From assembly GCA_021613375.1 (NCBI GenBank), contig CM038725.1:13695089-13759088 (forward strand): 64,000 nt of DNA, given 5' to 3'. Within the stretch, counting starts at the first letter, position 1, and each line of letters opens with the position of its first letter. This DNA is from Megaleporinus macrocephalus. Lineage: Eukaryota; Chordata; Actinopteri; Characiformes; Anostomidae. Made by a program: the position numbers and the translations under genes. Shown here piece by piece: positions 34,735-47,129 of this stretch. The notes under the pieces were generated by a model that was not told where the DNA came from, searched no databases, and saw only the letters and a program-made list of their open reading frames with translations.

Positions 34735-35110
34735 AGGATCTTCTCATAAGTCTCAGAGTGCCACACCAATCATCAACAAGCTGCTGAGAAGCAAATCCCT
34801 GGAGAGGAACTGTGTGGTACTTGTAGACAGGCAGCGGTATCACCGTGCCCTCCTTCTCGGTCACAAGAAGGAAGCCAAACTGACGCCTGAGGAGGAGGAT
34901 GCCATAACAAGAAGAGGTCAACAAAGGTTCAGAAAAAAAGTTTGATGAACACAGAAAGAACGGCTGAATCGGGATGAGCAGTTCCAGCAAACCTCCGGCC
35001 TGCAGTGCCTCTGGACCTGGACAGTGTGGATCTGAGCTGATTCTCCTGCGTTCTGGAGAATAAGGAAACTGCAGCTTTGCCCCAGGCCAAGAACAAAGAC
35101 TACCGCCATT
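34735..35110 (+). pseudogene. Possible decayed coding fragment (retropseudogene?)
   Basis: Forward frames contain protein-like stretches (SLERNCVVLVDRQRYHRALL, then LTPEEEDAITRRGQQRFRKK) broken by frame changes and stops. The charged, non-repetitive composition is unlike the AT-rich surroundings. No splice sites, poly(A) tail or recognised family could be found, so it may be chance. Confidence 0.2.
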
Positions 35111-35379
35111 AAAAAAGAAAAAGTCCCATAAACAAAACCAAAAAAAAGCAATTCACTTAATGTTGTTTTCTTATTTTTCCATTTGTAATTACTGTTACGT
35201 ACAGAAAACACATTGCGCTGAAGGCAACAGTACGCTGTACCATCAAGACACCATTCAGTCTGACAGCAAATGACAGAGCTGATGTTGAGGATGCCATCCT
35301 TTGAGTCATTGTCTCATTAAGCCATCACATCTGAACGCCTGAAAAATGGTGCGACTGGAGAAAATCATTAAGCTTCAGT

Positions 35380-35880
35380 TTGCTGTCAGAAATAAAATGC
35401 CTGTGTAAATCTTCCCGCCGCCTCAGGCCATCCTTCAAGTGTACTTTTTCCTCAGGATGCCGTAAATTTCCTAAAAAGTTCCTACCTCGCGAGGCAGTTG
35501 GTAATTTGGCCGATGGGGGAATAATTTTAGGGGAACGGCGCTATATCTTGCATTATGAGTTTTTCAAATAAAATATTGAGCTTTCGACACCTCGCAGGTG
35601 TTTAAACCCAAGGCGTCCCCTGAGCGAGGTAGAAATGTTTAACGGTTTGTTTGGTTTGGAGTCTGTCTGGGCTATTCTTAGCCACGTCTGGGGAACCTTT
35701 GGAGAACATTCTGCTGAAACATAAGGCCTAATGTGCGGAGCTGTTTTAATTCGCCCGTGTTTTATGCGCGTTCTGGGTTTCGCTTGAGCGTATAACTTCA
35801 CAGCTTTCGACCAGAAGGGCCTTGTAGGTTGACTTTTCCAGAAAGTGGTAGCGTTTGCATGTTTGGGAGGGGGTTTCATG
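35380..35880. promoter_or_regulatory. Non-repetitive block, possibly conserved non-coding
   Basis: GC-balanced sequence without repeats (around TTTCCTAAAAAGTTCC and GGGGAATAATTTTAGG). No splice-supported exon on either strand. Only the texture suggests regulatory sequence. Confidence 0.22.
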
Positions 35881-36100
35881 GGAATAATGGTATTACTCTG
35901 GCTGTGGTTGTCAGACGTGGTCCGAATTTAAGTTGGAATATGAAGTGCGGCAGTGTAGTAGCTGAAGATGATGAAGAAGAAGAAGAAGAAGAAGAGGAAG
36001 GGCTTTAACATATTGTGAGTGTTATTCCAGATGGTACTGAGTGGAAAAGATGACGAGCTGCTAACTCCCACAGCTGTCTGTCTGCCTCACTCTCCCTCCC

Positions 36101-36101
36101 G

Positions 36102-36148
<47 letters not shown>
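36101..36148 (+). repeat. (CT)n microsatellite
   Basis: About 23 CT units with one TTTC interruption. A (GAA)n tract lies about 100 bases upstream (35962-36000). Confidence 0.93.
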
Positions 36149-36150
<2 letters not shown>

Positions 36151-36919
36151 ACTTTCAAGTTTAGATGTTGGTTTTCTTTGTTTCATATTGCATGTCCATC
36201 TAACTTGTTTTTTTTTTTTAAAGAGAAAAAAAAGAAAACATCTAGGAACTTGTAACTTCACACTCACCACTTTCTGGTTTCTCACTGTTTGCATCATGCA
36301 TGCCCTGCAGTCTGAGCTGTGCTTAACATAGGACGGCGTGACATTAGCATCCTCGGAGAAGGCGGAGGAGGACCGCATCTGAGCTGAGAGATGCAGCTGC
36401 TCTTCTTCTAGGACCAAGTCAGCTAACTCAGGGCTGTCAAACTCCGGTCCTAAGGGGCACCAGCCCTGTGGACATGAGTGTTTTCTCTCTTTTAATGAAC
36501 CAGATTCAACTTACGGCAGTCATGGGAATGAGCTGTTTAGTTGAATCAGGAACATTAGAGAAACACTTTGGGCAGAAAATCTATTTTTAATATTGCTCCC
36601 TAACTCGTACTCTAGGTTTGCATGAAAGCTACTTACCAAATGTTCCACAACTATAAACAAAACTGAGGTTTGAGGGCGGCTGTTACTGGTGCTTTACAGG
36701 CTTGTAGCTCCAGTATAAAAACCAATGAAGCCAACTTTAGATATATCACATCTCATATAGCAAACACTGAATCAACCTTCAAATCTAATATTAACCTGCT
36801 GGAGTGTTTATACACCTTAGTGTCACCGGCTAGACCGACAATAGTCCACCAACCAAAGATATTCAGACAACAGTGTCCTGTGGGCAGCATCCTGTGACCA
36901 CTGGTGAAGGACTAGAGAC

Positions 36920-37130
36920 GGGGCAGTCGTGGGCTGAAAGTTAGGGAACCTGCCTTGTTGCCGGTTTGACCCAAAGAACCGACAGGACACGTCTAAAGTG
37001 CCCTTGAGCTGCGGGCAAGTGTGCTTACTGCCCCCTAGTGTATCTGTTCACTAGTGTTTGTATATGTAAGTGTTTCACTGCACGGATGGGTTACATGCAG
37101 AGATCTTGAATTTCCCTCAGGGATCAAAGT
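36920..37130 (+). mobile_element. tRNA-derived SINE
   Basis: It begins GGGCAGTCGTGGGCTGAAAG with an A-box-like segment and has a B-box-like GGTTTGACCC about 45 bases later. The body ends GGGTTACATGCAGAGATC to GGGATCAAAGTATC. This is the structure of a common teleost tRNA-derived SINE whose tail is a tetranucleotide repeat. Internal promoter boxes are diverged, so transcription is doubtful. Confidence 0.65.
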
Positions 37131-37352
37131 ATCCATCCATCCATCCATCCATCCATCCATCCATCCATCCATCCATCCATCCATCCATCCATCCATCCAT
37201 CCATCCATCCATCCATCCATCCATCCATCCATCCATCCATCCATCCATCCATCCATCCATCCATCCATCCATCCATCCATCCATCCATCCATCCAACCAA
37301 CCAACCAACCAACCAACCAACCAACCAACCAACCAACCAACCAACCAACCAA
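37131..37352 (+). repeat. (CATC)41 followed by (CAAC)14
   Basis: About 41 CATC units switch abruptly to about 14 CAAC units. The array starts exactly at the SINE 3' end and stops where the host repeat resumes, so it is the SINE tail expanded. The long Ile-His-Pro-Ser and Met-Asp-Gly-Trp frames are artefacts. Confidence 0.97.
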
Positions 37353-37619
37353 GATGGGCTATCGTTGCTGACTTTACATCTACAAGGTGGACTAACAAGA
37401 TAGGAAACTAAGTGGACACAGTGTTTACAAACTCCAGCAGCACTGCTGTGTCTATTCCACTCAAACCAGCACAGTGCTGAGAATGATCCACCACCCAAAT
37501 ACTACCTGCTATGTGGTGGTCCTATCCAGGTCCTGACCACTGAACAACAGTGTAACAAGGTGTACAGAGAAACAGTTGGACTACAGTCTGCACTTGTACA
37601 ACTGCAAGTGGATCTTTAA

Positions 37620-40600
37620 CTTCTGTGCGATCATCACAGTGTCTCGCTGTAAACCAGCCAGTCACAGCAGAGAAAGACAAAAAAGACTAAACAGCTTGTT
37701 TCATTCAAGGGCGTAACTGGGCGTGTAAAACAGCATCTGGCCATATTTCATCCCGACCAACATCACATAGCTTATAGGTAGACATCAGAGAATAGTTCAA
37801 CATAATAAATAAATGCGTTCTGTCCTCATAACAACTGCTCCAAATCAAAATACTGTGTGCTTCCCTTCATTTGAAATTTGGTTAGTCTGCTCCTCTTGCC
37901 CTATAACAAGGGTTTTAGTGAATACAGGGCTAACCTCTCCAGAACTGGAGTCTCACACTTCTGAGCTTTCCACACACAAAGCCTGGCCAAAGCTATTATG
38001 GCAGAAACAGCGAAACAGATTAGCATGAAGACGAAGCCCTATGTGTTCAGCTGCAGCATTAGCAGCTTGGCTCTGAGTGATGACCTGCTGCTCCAGACCA
38101 GCTCAGCCTTAATGCACCGGGCCTAGTCCTCCAGACCTACAGTCCACTGGGGAAAACGCTTCATCTGCCAACGCTAGAGCCGCCGCAGCTGCATGCTGTG
38201 TACGCGAGCGTGTCCTTGTGTGCGCGAATGTAGGTCCGTGCGTGTATATGTGTGCTTTTGCAGCCAACAGCCGTTAGCAAACGTCCAAATGAGCACGTCC
38301 TTCGGGGGATTTCCTTGGACATGTTTGATGGAAAGAATCAAGTTAACTCTCACTCTGGAATCAAATTCTGGCTCCCCCCCTTCTTTCCTTTTTCTTTTTC
38401 TTTCTTTCTGCATTCTTTCTCATAAAGTGCTGGGTGTTGATGTCTGGTGTAATTTGGCCCAGAAGACTCGCATAAATTTCCCTTATTTCATTTCAGACTG
38501 TTGCTGCATTCTGTGTGACTCAGAATTTCATTTATTTTAATCGTCTTCTGTAACCCATATTTTCATTCGTCAATGGAACGCCTCAGTTCTCTGTCTCCAG
38601 ATCAAGGCAAATTCAATTTACGCCTGTCATTAACCCTGTGTTGCGATTTCAACTCTCAGTGGAAAACGTGTTTAAATTGCCATAAATAGCGGGCAACTGT
38701 TCGCAATCTGCACACCACAGGTGTTCCTGCGTTCCCTCTGTGCTGTGGCACCCTTATAATGGTTTACTCCTTTATCCCCTCCCTACACCCTATATAGGAA
38801 TATTAGTACAATTTCAAATCATTCTGATGCCTTTAATAATAACTTTCTTACATTATTACTTACCTCTTTGCTTAAAAGCCTTATCTTAGCAGTAAGTGAA
38901 TATTCACCAGTAAGAACAGCAGATATCATTAGAACAGATTAAATAAGCATACATACAATACAAAGTAGCATAAACATCTTATTCTGAAAGAAGTAGATCA
39001 TATCTTGAGCTCCAGTTTGAAGACCAAAGTGTAGTTCCAGATTTCTCCTGGACGCCCCAGACATTGTATGAATGTATTCAGTTCCTTCAGCAGCAATCTT
39101 GATTTAGGGTTAAATATGTACACCAACATGTCGTCGCTGTTCAATGAAACTTCAAAATCACTTTCAGTGTAAGTCAATGAAAACAGATTGTTTTTGTCCA
39201 AGCTATTTTAGAGCATTTCTATTGGTCCATTCAACTGAAATATGCCCACAATGTAAACGACAGCTGCTGCATTAAACTGACGTAGAAAAATAGAAATCAA
39301 CAAAAATGGAGGTACATGTTTTTCATTGGAGAGTGATGATATGTAAAACCACTATTTACTGTATTAATACTATTTCAATATTTAATATAAGGAGTGTCTT
39401 CCTGTCTAGTAAAATAACTTTTTTAAATATAATGTCCCCTAAGTGCGATCCATAATACCGTAACCCCTAAACATCTTGTGAGTTTTTATTATATTTCTGT
39501 GCACCAGTAGGTGTGGAAAACTGACTGAATATTTAACCAATGATGTCCTGTTTCTCCTCCCCCTTCATCTGCCCCACTTATCATTGGGCTTAAAGTGAAT
39601 TCTGTTAACTTTAAGAATACCGGACACGGGACATACAAAGCTAGTGTTTTTACTGAAGACGCACACAACATTGTCATTATACGCTGCTTGGTGACGTCCA
39701 GCTCTGCTTAGATTAAAGCCCCAGTGAACAGTAAACAGTGAGTACAATACAAATTTTTGTACGATTCTGTTGTGAAAATTTATTACATACTATGGCGCCT
39801 GTTAAAAGCTTGTTTCTAAACATGGACACACTGAAAGCTACAGAGGTTACGGGAAGTTTATGGTTCAGTGAAACCAGTCATTTATGGCAGGAACCCCCAA
39901 GGAAGCTGCCCCAAACCCAGGAGATAACGACCTGGCCTGACTGATCACATGGGTCAGATGGAACATAGAGGCAGTACTATAAGACTGTGCAGTTGCCGAA
40001 ACCATGTTAGACCATGTTTGAGATTTCTTCCAAGAATGTCTGTACTGCTGTATCCTCAAAAACAAAGCTTTTACTCTAAACTGGTCTCCGTCTTCACTTT
40101 GACGGCAAGAAAAGAAGTTACAACAATTCTGAATTCTAGTGTCGTATTAAACATCTAGCAAAGCTGGAATAAAAATCTACGATATAAATATGATCAAACA
40201 CTGTTATTGCTAATCTGAGTACAGTGTGGGTGGAGCTAATGAGCAGCTTGATTGACAGCTCTCTGTCCAACACCACTCATATAGAACTAAAATCGTTATA
40301 CAGCTGTAATGTGACACTAACTGGACGAGAGAATGTCCCAGACAAACATATGTGCAAACAGATGGACAGACAACGAACGGACAAATGAATGAAGCAACAC
40401 GCAAAGGAACTGACGATGAGAAATGTAGACGCACAGATAGATGGATGAGCAAATGGGTGGATGAATAAACTTGTGAATAAAGGAACAGACGAATGAACAG
40501 TGTTGGCTTATGGATAAACAAATGAACATGTGACAGGCAGCTATAGCTCTTTGTTATGCGACTCTGAAACTGGTTTATTTGAGCGGGGCCAGAGACATCG

Positions 40601-40880
40601 GCCTTGTGATTGGTTGGAAGTTCTTAAGGAAACGTAAGGAAAACATAAGCAAACGTTACCCAAGATTAGGACTGAGAAATATGGTGAACTATATCATCTT
40701 TTGATCGTTGGAACATTATTCAAAGGGTATACTTGGTACATGTAATGTAATTATTATATTAGTAATATTATAGTATATTAGGTTTGTATTTACTGGTTTT
40801 TAAGCTCAGCAGTACAATACCAAGCATTTCGCTACTGCTGTATTAAAATAAATAAGGAGACGGGCCACAAAAAAGCATGT
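37620..40880. other. Intergenic, mostly unique sequence
   Basis: No gene is supported. The part at 38160-38720 is GC-balanced and could be regulatory. From 40316 to 40530 the sequence is a cryptic GACNNACGAATGAA-like degenerate simple repeat. The remainder is AT-rich. Confidence 0.5.
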
Positions 40881-41615
40881 CCCTTACAAAAAAGAAGTTT
40901 ATTCAAGTGTACCATTAGTTTACTTCTTTTAAACTAAAAGGAAGTGAGTATGCTTGCAGTTTACTTTCTATGTACTTCTCAGTGATATACTAAACACAGT
41001 TACACGTAAGTAAGCTTGGGTTATACTGACAAGTATAGAACAGACTAAGTATATTTGGCCTTTACTTGTACTTAATCTTTTGATTGAGATAGCACAAAAA
41101 CACATCCAGTACAATATTCATTTAAAATTAGATTTTTAAAGATTTATAAAGATAAAAATATGTCTCTTAATCTGATTGTGTCTTGTTTATTTTACGTGTG
41201 TCCACTGGTGAGTAAGTAAATGTTAAAATTCTATTTTAAGTTAAAAAATAACCTTAAACCTAGTCATATACTTTAAAGTACAACAATAATATAAGCAGTA
41301 AATTATAAGTATTATGTTAAGTTCACTTAAAGAAAACATACAAGCTAGTAAACTAACAGTAAACCCTTAAGTTTACTTTTAGTGTAGTTGCAGTACAAAA
41401 GATGTAAACCAGTTGTATACTTGGTTTACTCCTCTTACGCTTAAAGTGTACTTAAAAGTATACTTTTAAAAACTAGAAAGTGGGCCAATTTAGTCCCAAG
41501 AAGTATTAAAATAGTAAATATACATATGTACTACTAGTACAATGACATTAGTATAGTAACTGCATAAAGTACACTTAATAAAATTAACTTTAAGTATACT
41601 TATTTACTGTAAGGG
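40881..41615. mobile_element. MITE with CCCTTACA ends and AAGTATACTT-rich interior
   Basis: The left end is CCCTTACAAA and the right end TACTGTAAGGG, its approximate inverse. The interior is dense in palindromic AAGTATACTT, AGTTTACTT and AAGTGTACTT words, typical of a teleost MITE family. No target duplication could be confirmed. Non-coding. Confidence 0.55.
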
Positions 41616-43589
41616 GTGGCTTAAAATTGACAGCAAAAAAGGACAGTCTTTAAGATAAACAGATACATTCTAATCATCTCTCAGTAACAATTAGTTGTAC
41701 TTTTTCACTTTTAGCTTGAAAACAAGTTAGTGATACCAAATGATAAACATCTTGAAAGATCCATTTATATTCATTTAAAGATCCATTTATAACTTTATAT
41801 GTAGATTATAAATTGAGCTTAATGCTTATACGCTCTCTCTCACTGACACGGTTTCTTTGTGGTTTAGCTTTGCTCCGCCATCTGCAAAAAATCAAACCAT
41901 AAATTTCCCTAAAAACTCAAAATGCACGCTCAGCTGCGAAAGCTCCTTATACTTCACTATTTCAGTAACTGTTTTTAACATAAAAATAGAACACAGTTTA
42001 GATTGATTAACACAGAGAATTCTACAGTCACTGCAGCATATTCAACACGCTGTATATTGCACAGTATATTCTCTAATAGTGAGTGATTTTAAACACAGTC
42101 TTGGTATGGCAGGGTTGCTGAGGTGGGCATCTTTCATCTGTGCACCCCCCTCTGCTGCCAGCGGGGATGTCAAGAGGGGCAGAGTACACGCCAGGATCCA
42201 CCACCCCTCTTTCTTTATAACAAAGAGCACATGTTCACAGGCGTGTAGTACAGCTACAGAGAGAGCATAGGCCTCATTCCAACAAGGATACTGCAGAATA
42301 AAAGATTTATTAACTTTCATTTGTAGGAATCGACAGTACAGACTGTGTTTGTTGTTTTGGTGAAATGTTTTCATGGAAAGATGAGTTGACAAAGAGCTTG
42401 TATGGACATAATATGGAAATACATTCAGGTAAAAAGCAGGAGGAAGATTAGACTATTCCATTAATCAGTTGTCAGTAGTTAGAATTATCTTGGCCAGTGC
42501 AACGCTTGTTGCACTGGCTTGTCTGAGCTGCTCAGCTGTTTGTAGAAGACACGGTGCTCACTTCTGTGCTTGTTGTATTAAAAGACTTGTGCATCAGTGA
42601 TTGTAAGAGTGCAAATTTTATTTATGCAAGAGTGCACTTTGGTTTATGCACAAACAATTGATTCTTGCTCCGCCCACAAATGCATTATTTTTCATTAAAA
42701 AAAAATACTGCAAGATTGGAAAAGGTTAATAGAAACCTGTTTCAACCCAATGAGAACACAAAATGTGTAAATGCACAGTGGGTTTGTCTCGAAACCTAGT
42801 GAGCTGCATGGGCATTTTAAGGTAGTATCGAACACTCAGCCGCTAAGGCAATGTAGTAGTACAAATCTACGAGCAGTGAAGTGATTTTAAAATGTAAGTT
42901 ATTTTGATTCTCGCTGGTGTTTTATTGTGTTTCTTGTCATATAATCACACAAAACAGTATTTTATTTGCAACTTTGTTACGAGTCGTTGAGTATTTTGCA
43001 GTTTTATACTCAAGCTATTAGCATTTATGCTAGCAGTTTTTTAAGCCTCGGGCTATTGTTTTTGATGCCGGCCGGTAGCTTAGCAACCAGCTAAACCACC
43101 GGTCTTCAATTGTAGGCACCTGCTCATCTAGTGTTTCTGTTCAATGTCAAGCGGATCGATAGGGAGTTTGTCCCCTTTTTACTAAAGTAACAGTCATTAC
43201 TCTTCTGGGAGTAATCTTCTACACTACATACTAGAAAAATGCTGTGAGGATTTGATTGCATTCAGACAAAGAAGCATGAGTAAGATCAGGTACTAATGTT
43301 GGATAATTAGTTCACTCCAGTTCATGCCAAAGATATTGATCACTAAAGAACAGTTCCACTGTTCCACAGCCCAACAGTGGGGTGGAGTGGTACCCTATAC
43401 CCTTACTATTGGGTTAGTGAGTTTAGGCTTGTGTGTTGTTGTACCAGAGTGTTCCATTGTATTGAATTAGCTTTACTATGGAGATTATATAAGCTATGTG
43501 GGTGCAGTTAAACACCTGTATAAACAACATATTTAGTTTTTCTGGTTTGATAGGTTAGAGCTGGCAAAAGAGCCTCAGAGAACCTACAT

Positions 43590-43935
43590 TCATCATTTGC
43601 TACATTTAAAAGTGCTGACATTGCTTAGACTGCCATATGACGTCAACTTAAAAGCGACAGACAAAGAAAGTTTGGGCCTGAAATTAATCAGGGTTTAAAA
43701 GCCATTTTAATACAATTATGGATGCAGCCAAACTGTGCTGCCATACATGGACGATTTAAGGTTTCCATATGTTTTGCATAATGGCATATTAAGAATAGAG
43801 CTCATCGGAGAGGGCGCTATTAATTCTGAGAGAAATCAGGCAGGTGGTCTCACTTCAATTAAGTGGGGTTGCTTAATGAAGGCACTGGCCACCTCTGGAC
43901 ACCCCTTTTGTTCTGCCTCTGATTATGTTGTGTAG
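43590..43935. promoter_or_regulatory. Candidate conserved non-coding element
   Basis: Unique sequence with homeobox-like and CRE-like words (ATGACGTCAA, AAATTAATCAGGG, CAATTATGG). The short frame here lacks splice signals. Inference from texture only. Confidence 0.3.
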
Positions 43936-44159
43936 GGTGGTCCAAACAATATAATTGAGGTATTCTGACATCAACTGAGAGCTACAACATCTTATTAGAT
44001 TAGATTGTGAAATATAGTGAAATATAAGAAACTGTTGAAATATAAGAAACTGTTGAAGACATAATAATAGTATCAGGTAAAGAAAACAATTTAAATTAAA
44101 ATAAAATACTTTTCTGTGTTTTAACTATTTAGTTTGTTTCATGTATAGTAGGTCCTTTT

Positions 44160-44430
44160 TACAAGCTCTCCTTCAAAGTAGCAGCTCTCTTTATGGATCC
44201 TTATCTCTCCAATTTGGAGGCATGCAAAATCAATGGCCCACAGCCTCTTCATGGATAAACTATTGATCATCCTCTCTCATACTCCTCGGCAATTATCTCC
44301 AAAATTATTCAAAACCCACCGTTCAGCTTGCTTACGCCTGCAGCTCATTAATCAAAGGAGTAGTATCTGTGCCGACAGCGCCTTTAGACTAAAATTCCAT
44401 TTCTAATTCTCCGAGTCTGCTTTTCTCTCC
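44160..44430. promoter_or_regulatory. Candidate conserved non-coding element
   Basis: Repeat-free, balanced composition with clustered words such as GGCATGCAAAATCAATGG, AAACTATTGATCATCC and CTCATTAATCAAAGG, resembling Hox/Pbx, SOX or TCF sites. This is one of the strongest enhancer-like textures in the window, but conservation cannot be tested here. Confidence 0.35.
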
Positions 44431-44703
44431 CCCTCCCTCTCCTCCACGTGTTGGAGAACATACTCACACATACATGCATACCCACATGTGCTCTAGAGCT
44501 TGTTCTGCATAGCAGACATAGACAATCTGACGCTTGCAGTGAAGTGTAAATTAGAGAGATGGGGGGAGGGGTTACTGCCTTAATGAACGAGGGATGAATT
44601 TTTAAATGTATGATAGACGGAGAATGATTGGCGTGCTGTGAGCCCTTACTGTCTCTCTCTTTCCCTCTCTCTCTCTCTCTCTCTCTGCCTCCTCCCCCCT
44701 CAG

Positions 44704-44884
44704 ATGTTGTTCATCCCCCTCCTGCCTGTCAGACCCCCAGCCAGAGGCATCAGGCTCGCTACGGATCTGTCATGCTGTCAGCGCAGAGGCTCAATTAAAA
44801 GAGCGCTCAGGACCCAGGTTCAAATTAATGATGGCACTGTCGGATTTTAACACAACCCACGACTTCATTTATTTCCCAGCGTGA
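44704..44884 (+). other. Candidate orphan exon or conserved non-coding block after a strong acceptor-like site
   Basis: A (CT)n tract and CCTCCCCCCTCAG form a convincing 3' splice-site look-alike. In the frame starting at 44705 the sequence is open for 59 codons (CCSSPSCLSDPQPEAS near the start, LSDFNTTHDFIYFPA at the end) to TGA. No matching upstream donor, poly(A) signal or homologue is known to me. A regulatory block is equally likely. Confidence 0.2.
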
Positions 44885-45269
44885 CCTTGCTGTTGTGCCC
44901 TTTTCTATAAGAAGTATGGTTTTTTTTGCTGACGCCTTTTTTCCCCTTGAAATCACATTTTCTTGCGCTGTCTGTCCTACCAGGCTTGTCTGAGATGCTT
45001 ACATTCAGTCTTCCTTTAACAAAGACATGAATTGGTGGCATCTCACACAGAGCTTCAGAGCCGCCTGCATCCTCTGTAGTACTGACTTCTTTGTTGTTGC
45101 ACAGTGAACGTAAAAGTAGGTTTCAGAGGCCTCGAACCCCCCAAACCTCTTCACTGCATCATTCTCTGGTTGTATAAGTTAAGAAGTTGGCATGACAACG
45201 AAACATGTACTGTTCTTCATTTTATTGTTCTACACTTTTATTTTATGGGTCACAATTTTTAACACTGCA

Positions 45270-46190
45270 ACAACCACCCATAGTAATGACCTAGCAACAC
45301 CATAGCAACCACCCATAGTACTGACCTAGCAACACCATAGCAAACACCAATAGCAATGGCCTGGCATCACCGTAGCAACCACTCAGCTATGGCCTAGCAT
45401 CATCGTAGCAAACACCCTTAGCAATGCCCAAAAAACACAATAGCAACTACCCATAGTAAAAGCCTAGCATCACTGTAGCAACTACCCATAGCAATGGCCT
45501 AGCATCATCATAGCAAACACCCCTAGGAATCCCAAAAAAACACTGTAGCAACTACCCAAAGTAAAAGCCTAGCATCACTGTAGCAACTACCCATAGCAGT
45601 GGCCTAGCATCATCATAACAAACACCCCTAGCAATGCCCAAGAAACAATGTAGCAACCACTCATAGCAATAGCCTAGCATCACTATAGCAACCAACCATA
45701 GCAATGGCCTAGCATCATCGTAGGAAATACCCATAGTCATGCCCAAGAAACACTTCAGCAACCACCCATAGCAATAGCCTAGCATCACTGTAGCAAACAT
45801 CTATAGTAATGGCCTAGAAACGCCTTAGTGACCATGTAAGATACAATAGCAATGCCCAAGCAATACTTTATTAAACACTTAGCAACCGTTCATAGCAGTG
45901 GCCTAGCAACACTTTAGCCACCAGTTGGCATGCCATTGCAACACCTTAACAATCACCTGTAGTAATAGCCTTGCAACATCTAACAGAATGTCTGGGATTC
46001 CAGAGCAACAACCTGAGATACTGTAACAATGATCTAGCAGCACCTTAGCAACCACATAGGATTCCATAGCAACAGCCTGGCAACACTTTAGCAACCATCT
46101 GGGATTTCATAGCAATGCCCTCATAACACATAGCAATGATCAATGACCACTCAACACCTAAGCGACCACCTCGGATACCGTAGTAACAGC
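45270..46190. repeat. Degenerate minisatellite of TAGCAAC/CATAGCAAT words
   Basis: Units of about 20-35 bp (CATAGCAACCACCCATAG, GCCTAGCATCACTGTAGC) recur for about 900 bases with frequent substitutions and length changes. Reverse-strand reading frames are repetitive artefacts. Confidence 0.9.
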
Positions 46191-46604
46191 TTTGTTAGTC
46201 CTTAATGTTTATTCACAAACTTTCATCTTCCATTTTTATTCTGTGTGGTTTTTTTTACTGTGAACATGATTCTCCCAACTAACCAGCAAACAGAGGCTGT
46301 ACATCACAGCTAGTTTACACTCTGTGGTCAAAGACTGTAAAATATGTGAAGCAGCTGAAATACATTATAATGTAATAAAGCAACAATCTTTACACAATTA
46401 GTTAATAATAATAATAATGGCAGTAAACAACTGACTGATTGACCCACAAAGGCAGTCTTTCCTAGTAACTGTTGTGAGGACAAGCATGGGATAAATCTCA
46501 TTTACACTAATAAGAAATTAGACCATCTTTGTTTATAGTCGCTACACAATGTTGAGTTTCTACTTTAAAGTGTCCCTGAAATAAACAGGCATTTACCTTC
46601 TAAA

Positions 46605-47120
46605 TTCTCACTGTAGCAACCACTCATAGCAATAGCCTAGCATCACTATAGCAACCAACCATAGCAATGGCCTAGCATCATCGTAGGAAATACCCATAGT
46701 GATGCCCAAGAAACACTATAGCAACCACCCATAGCAATAGCCTAGCATCACTGTAGCAAACATCTATAGTAATGGCCTAGAAACGCCTTAGCGACCATGT
46801 AAGATACAATAGCAATGCCCAAGCAATACTTTATTAAACACTTAGCAACCGTTCATAGCAATAGCCTAGCATCACTATAACAACCAACCATAGCAATGGC
46901 CTAGCATGATCGTAGGAAATACCCATAGTGATGCCCAAGAAACACTATAGCAAGCACCCATAGCAGAAGCCTAGCATCACTGTAGCAAACATCTATAGTA
47001 ATGGCCTAGAAACGCCTTAGCGACCATGTAAGATACAATAGCAATGCCCAAGCAATACTTTATTAAACACTTAGCAACCGTTCATAGCAATAGCCTAGCA
47101 ACACTTTAGCCACCAATTGG
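46605..47120. repeat. Second TAGCAAC-type array with 229-bp higher-order units
   Basis: Two tandem copies with period 229 (landmark AAGATACAATAGCAATGCCC at 46801 and 47030) repeat a segment of the first array (same landmark at 45838). The segment was duplicated over 963 bp and then again in tandem. About 410 bases of unrelated sequence separate the two arrays. Confidence 0.85.
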
Positions 47121-47129
47121 TGGCTAAAA

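Larger units (their letters stand above)
36775..37610 (-). mobile_element. Dispersed repeat family A, copy split by a SINE
   Basis: The left part (CAGTGTCCTGTGGGCAGCAT, CTGTGACCACTGGTGAAGG) breaks at about 36919 and resumes at about 37353 with TGACTTTACATCTACAAGG. It continues through CTCCAGCAGCACTGCTGTG and ACAGTTGGACTACAGTCTG. This matches the copies at 28474 and 350. Confidence 0.65.

Noticed and set aside
36920..37000. tRNA gene suggested by a B-box-like GGTTTGACCC
   Set aside because: The surrounding sequence does not fold into a cloverleaf and continues into a SINE body and tail, so it is a tRNA-derived SINE.
37035..37498. Long Ile-His-Pro-Ser and Met-Asp-Gly-Trp reading frames
   Set aside because: Both strands of a (CATC)n/(CAAC)n array. 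Low-complexity artefact.
40210..40529. Minus-strand frames rich in Cys, Ser, Phe and Ile
   Set aside because: Translation of a degenerate GACNNACGAATGAA-like simple repeat, not a protein.
42042..42392. 116-codon minus-strand frame
   Set aside because: No coding bias or homologous motif seen, and it overlaps an equally open unrelated plus-strand frame.
45552..46094. Minus-strand frames with repeated CYGWLL-type peptides
   Set aside because: Translations of the TAGCAAC-type array.
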